From assembly GCA_964484675.1 (NCBI GenBank), contig CAZAFC010000004.1:1-64000 (forward strand): a stretch of 64,000 bases of DNA, read 5' to 3'. A program made the position numbers and the translations under genes. This document shows, piece by piece, positions 60,661 through 64,000 of this stretch (the stretch's first letter is position 1; each line of letters opens with the position of its first letter). The notes under the pieces are model-generated. The model saw only the letters and a program-made list of their open reading frames with translations, was not told the DNA's origin and did no database searches. Source of the DNA: CAZAFC01 sp964484675. Its GTDB lineage: Bacteria > Patescibacteriota > Saccharimonadia > Saccharimonadales > UBA4665.

Positions 60661-61344
60661 ATGTTCCGTAGGAGAACGCCCCGCGGTTTGCGCCCCGTCG
60701 CTTGGTCTGTCACCAAGGCAGTACGGGCACCGATGCGTACGATGGCTGCGTTCCGCATATTTGATGTAACCGTCAACAACCGCCAAGCCATCCCGCGCAG
60801 AGGTGCGGCCATCCTCGCCAGCAACCACATCAGCTACGCCGACGCGCCGTTCAGCTGGGCGGCCTCGCGGCGCGTTGTGGTCGCTATCGCCATGGCTGAA
60901 CTCTGGCGTGTGCCGGGGCTCGGACCTGTGATGTGGCTCTTGGGTCACATCCCCATCAAGCGAGGGAACAAGCGTTCCGCAAAGCGGATGCTGGCGAGAG
61001 CCACGCGCGTGCTGGAGCACGGTGGCGTCGTGCTCATCTATCCCGAGGGCAAATGTTCGCCGACCGGCAAGCTGGCCGAAACCCTTAAGCCGGGCGTTGC
61101 CCAGCTGGCATTCGCCACGGGCGCGCCGATCGTCCCGGTCGGCATCATCGGCAGCAACAAGGTCGTGCCGCTGGGCTCGCTGCGTGTGCATCGCAAGGAG
61201 CCAGTCACGCTGAACTTCGGCGAGCCGATCAACCCCTGCGCGCAGCGCTACCTTGGCCCAGAGGACGAAGCGCAAGAGCGGCTGCTGGCCGATCTCCGCG
61301 AAGCCATTCTCGCACTCAGCACTCCCGAGCCGGCCGCGGCGTAG
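60661..61344 (+). CDS. plsC: 1-acyl-sn-glycerol-3-phosphate acyltransferase (PlsC-like)
   Basis: A 227-aa acyltransferase that adds a fatty acyl group to lysophosphatidate or a similar lipid at the inner face of the membrane. Motif I is NHISYAD (H and D of HX4D), motif II is in GHIPIKRGNK, motif III is YPEGKCSPTG and motif IV is GAPIVPVGI. An N-terminal basic and amphipathic part precedes it; there is no long membrane helix. GGAG lies before the ATG. Other phospholipid genes are not nearby. Confidence 0.9.
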   Translation: MFRRRTPRGLRPVAWSVTKAVRAPMRTMAAFRIFDVTVNNRQAIPRRGAAILASNHISYADAPFSWAASRRVVVAIAMAELWRVPGLGPVMWLLGHIPIKRGNKRSAKRMLARATRVLEHGGVVLIYPEGKCSPTGKLAETLKPGVAQLAFATGAPIVPVGIIGSNKVVPLGSLRVHRKEPVTLNFGEPINPCAQRYLGPEDEAQERLLADLREAILALSTPEPAAA

Positions 61345-61363
61345 CCAGCCGACGTTCTCTTAC

Positions 61364-61413
61364 GAGTGCGACAAGTGGCAGCCGGCCAACCCATTCTGCC
61401 ACTTGTCGCACTC
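61364..61413. terminator. 18-bp perfect hairpin after plsC
   Basis: GAGTGCGACAAGTGGCAG (61364-61381) pairs fully with CTGCCACTTGTCGCACTC (61396-61413). It separates plsC from the convergent helicase and has no T-run. Confidence 0.7.
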
Positions 61414-61494
61414 ACTCATTCGCACTACTCCCTTTCGCAGCAGGCCACATTCTGGCCTTCCGAAAAATCACTGCCCCCTGCAAGCGCACCGCAT

Positions 61495-64000
61495 CTATTC
61501 AAAATCACCGTGCTCAGCGCGCATTCCTTGCCGGCGCGCTCTGTTTGAACTCCGCCGCATCTCGCGCACCGCAGGTACTGAATAGCAAATATCAAGCTCA
61601 CCCCGATCGTTCAGGCCCAGCCGCCGATACGTCGCCGGCACCATGCCGCTTGTCTGTGCGGCCTTAATTTCATCCTCGCTCAAGCCGGCTTTGGTGAGCA
61701 AATCATCGTGCGGCGTCCAATCGATATCGACACTGTATGGCCGTGCGCGCAAAATATGCAGCTGCCGCAAGAGCTGCGCGCCAATCAATACGCTGCCGTC
61801 CGGCTTGCGCTGCATATTCTCGCGGCTCGCTTTGTCGGCCAGCACAATCAGCGCCGCGAGCGCCCGGAATGTGCACCTCAGCTGGCGCGAAGCAGCCTCG
61901 ACCGGTGTCCACATCAACGCCGGCTCAAGTGATATTTTTTTGTCGTCATAGTACTGCCTTTGAACGGCGGTCGAGTATTGCCACTGCTCGTGCGTCAATG
62001 CCTCCCCGTCGCTGGTCGCAACCTGCGCGTAGTCAATCGGCTCAACGCCAGACCTCAGTCCATACCTTTCTTCAAGTTCGCGCAGCATGGCCCACGGCAT
62101 GCAGGTCGACGCAGCATTCGTGCCACCAAGATTGATAAACTCAATACCATGGTCTGGCTGCTTGAGACGCCGCTTGATGGCTGCTGCAATGGTGGTAGGC
62201 TTGGCCTCTGTACGCAGCTCAGCCATTCGCAGCGTCGCGAAGTGTACGGGCAGTGGTCGCACCCTCAATCGCTCGACAATCTCGAGGCCTTTTTCCCGCG
62301 GCAAATGGCCGCCCGGCCGCGCCAAACGATGCGCGCGCTTGAGCGTTTCCATGTCTCGCTCTTCTTGGGTGCGAGCACGCAACACCGTCGAGTCGTTCAC
62401 GCCGGCTAGCTCAGCGATTTCTTTGTACGAAATATCCGCATCAGTTGCCAAGGCTTCCTCAAACGCCAATCGCATCATGACGACCTGCTCATCCGTGAAG
62501 TGCAAATCAAACCCTTTTATTCCGTGGCCCGCGAACCGGCGCTTGTACTCCGGCTCATACCGCTCTTTGTCCTTCAGGCATTGCACGACAAATTTCTCGC
62601 CCAGTTCTTGACGCATCGTGCCCACGGTGACATCAGTGGCAAGCGCCTGAGGGATCGCGGCAATCGCTTCACCCACCGCCGCCACGGATGCTGGACTATA
62701 GTAGCCAGTTTCCCGGCGGTTCTTGCCGATGCGCGGCTCCGGCTCCAGCTCCAGTTTGGTGAGCAGCAGCGCCATCATGTCTTTGCTAACATCATGCATC
62801 TTCATGAGATCCGTCAGGGTTTTTTCGCCTTCTTGCCACAGACTGGCCGGCGGGTTTTCGTCAAGATACGCCTCGGCAGCTGGCTCATACCAGCGATCGT
62901 AATTGGCCGTGTCGTCCTTGTATGGCGCCCAAATGCCAATCGAGCGGAAACCTTCATCATCAAGCACGCGCTGAACGTGCGACAGTGGTGAACTATAGTA
63001 CGCAGCCAGGGCCGAAGCGGCGATAAATCCCTCTTCTAAAGCCACGGCGCGCTCAAATGCCTGTCTGCCAAGCGTCATCTGGCGCACCGACTGGTTCGGC
63101 ACAAGCGCCGCACGCAAACGCTCAGGCAGCGCCTCGAGCAACGGCGGCTCTGCAATTCGACTGCCCTCAAACTCGAGCCGCAGCGCATCCGTTTTTGGCT
63201 CTAAGACCTGGCCTTGCTGCACATCATCAAGGCCAAAGGCGCCCCAAATAGTCACCGTCTCCTCGGAATGAGGCACGTTAATCTCAATGATGCGCGTCCG
63301 ATACTGCGCGTTCAGCCGCAGCCCCCGGCCAATACGCTGCGCCAGCTGGAGCGCCGACGCGTTCGGCCCGATCACAATAATGGTGTTAATGTTGCCGTTG
63401 TAGCCCTGGCTGAGCATGTTGACTGTCGTTAGCACGCTCAGCTCGCCGTCCTCAAATCGCGCCAAGATATCATTATTATTAGCTTCGTACGTGCTGAGCC
63501 GAGCCGCGAGCGTCGTACCGTCGTCCGCACCGCCCTGGACATGCGCGGCATTCACCATTGCCGCCACCGCTTCCGCTTGTTTGGCTTTTTCGCCCGGCCG
63601 ACAATACACGAGCACGCGCCGGCCATTTTTGGCATCTTCGTAGGCTAGCCCGGCGGCAAACGCCTGCGCCTCTTCCTGATCGGCAGCGTAGAAGCTGTAC
63701 AGCTCGGCATCATTCACGATTCCTTCGTAGATGCAGTCCGTGATCGTCCCTACATCGATGTGCCGGAACATCTTTCGCAGATCACGATCCACGCCGTAAG
63801 CTGGTGTCGCCGTGAAATAATACACACGGGCGAAATTGTTCATCAGATGCATGAGCTTGGGCTCAAGGCCGACATGCCCCTCGTCCACGACCGCCACGCC
63901 AATGTCGCCGGCGGCAAATGCTTTTTGAGCAATTGCTTTCTCGAGCGATTGCTTCGTAACCAGCTTGAGCGCGCCTTCAGTCTGCTTGTCGTGTTGCCAA
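61495..64000 (-). CDS. superfamily 2 DEAD/DEAH-type helicase, partial, with C-terminal HTH-like segments
   Basis: About 835 residues of the C-terminal part; the N-terminus with Walker A lies beyond 64000. Motif II is VVDEGH, motif III YYFTATP, and motif VI QLAQRIGRGLRL. After residue 280 come about 550 residues with several short helix-turn-helix-like units: ISYKEIAELAGVNDSTVLRA, VSKDMMALLLTKLELEP and, at the end, LSEDEIKAAQTSGMVPATYR. This large tail is not the usual helicase C-terminus. It could guide the motor to DNA. It is convergent with plsC. Confidence 0.8.
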   Translation of the reverse strand, partial: WQHDKQTEGALKLVTKQSLEKAIAQKAFAAGDIGVAVVDEGHVGLEPKLMHLMNNFARVYYFTATPAYGVDRDLRKMFRHIDVGTITDCIYEGIVNDAELYSFYAADQEEAQAFAAGLAYEDAKNGRRVLVYCRPGEKAKQAEAVAAMVNAAHVQGGADDGTTLAARLSTYEANNNDILARFEDGELSVLTTVNMLSQGYNGNINTIIVIGPNASALQLAQRIGRGLRLNAQYRTRIIEINVPHSEETVTIWGAFGLDDVQQGQVLEPKTDALRLEFEGSRIAEPPLLEALPERLRAALVPNQSVRQMTLGRQAFERAVALEEGFIAASALAAYYSSPLSHVQRVLDDEGFRSIGIWAPYKDDTANYDRWYEPAAEAYLDENPPASLWQEGEKTLTDLMKMHDVSKDMMALLLTKLELEPEPRIGKNRRETGYYSPASVAAVGEAIAAIPQALATDVTVGTMRQELGEKFVVQCLKDKERYEPEYKRRFAGHGIKGFDLHFTDEQVVMMRLAFEEALATDADISYKEIAELAGVNDSTVLRARTQEERDMETLKRAHRLARPGGHLPREKGLEIVERLRVRPLPVHFATLRMAELRTEAKPTTIAAAIKRRLKQPDHGIEFINLGGTNAASTCMPWAMLRELEERYGLRSGVEPIDYAQVATSDGEALTHEQWQYSTAVQRQYYDDKKISLEPALMWTPVEAASRQLRCTFRALAALIVLADKASRENMQRKPDGSVLIGAQLLRQLHILRARPYSVDIDWTPHDDLLTKAGLSEDEIKAAQTSGMVPATYRRLGLNDRGELDICYSVPAVREMRRSSNRARRQGMRAEHGDFE

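Noticed and set aside
1..64000. tRNA genes, rRNA genes, CRISPR arrays and insertion sequences
   Set aside because: No TPsiC-arm or cloverleaf pattern, no regularly spaced direct repeats, and no transposase motifs or terminal repeats were seen on reading both strands. A covariance-model scan would be decisive for tRNA.

Overview
The window looks like a scaffold of a Patescibacteria (CPR) genome, most likely Candidatus Saccharibacteria (TM7). This assignment is an inference from gene style. The genes are short, dense and mostly accessory. Many start 6-10 bases after a TATACT-like -10 box, so their mRNAs are probably leaderless. UGA is a normal stop, which argues against Gracilibacteria and Absconditabacteria. 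No rRNA, tRNA, CRISPR array, transposase or clear prophage was seen. Ten N (26216-26225) inside junk-like homopolymer sequence mark a scaffold join, so the order of the two halves is not proven.

Layout. 0.1-3.5 kb: a frameshifted gene remnant, a hypothetical gene paired with a small membrane protein, an NTF2-like protein, a TetR regulator and a P-loop protein. 3.7-9.9 kb: a nucleotide-sugar-like block, with a tightly overlapping operon (phosphoribosyltransferase, HAD phosphatase, TrpF-like isomerase fused to a second barrel, Ppx/GppA-like protein), then a deoxyribosyltransferase-like/ribbon-helix-helix fusion, an SDR oxidoreductase and a small kinase. 10-14 kb: an MFS exporter, an EamA transporter and an HD phosphohydrolase. 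14.2-19.3 kb: surface and cell-wall genes on the minus strand (a secreted amidase-like protein with a seven-blade lectin, a zinc peptidase, a serine beta-lactamase/DD-peptidase-like protein, a fibre-like protein). 19.4-25.8 kb: a deoxyribosyltransferase/ITPase fusion, a second MFS exporter, another EamA transporter and an Ig-repeat secreted protein. 26.4-38 kb: an ABC exporter with its TetR, an ArsR/YCII pair, two further TetR-regulated membrane genes, a cupin-like protein, D-Ala-D-Ala ligase and a long unknown protein.

38-51 kb mixes two gene styles. One is leaderless (Crp/Fnr-like regulator, DUF4396, NUDIX-like). The other is GC-rich, with Shine-Dalgarno sites, 40-60 base leaders and very long perfect 3' hairpins. 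The second style includes a multi-copy family of membrane proteins with a shared two-cysteine C-terminal domain. 52-59 kb holds the most striking system: an FtsH-like AAA+ membrane protein whose HExxH protease motif is destroyed, divergent from an operon of PP2C phosphatase, protein kinase/zinc ribbon/propeller, nicotinamidase-like hydrolase and von Willebrand A protein. This resembles the phosphatase-kinase-vWA triads described around Ter systems. A membrane protein, a PlsC acyltransferase and a partial helicase with several C-terminal HTH-like segments close the window.
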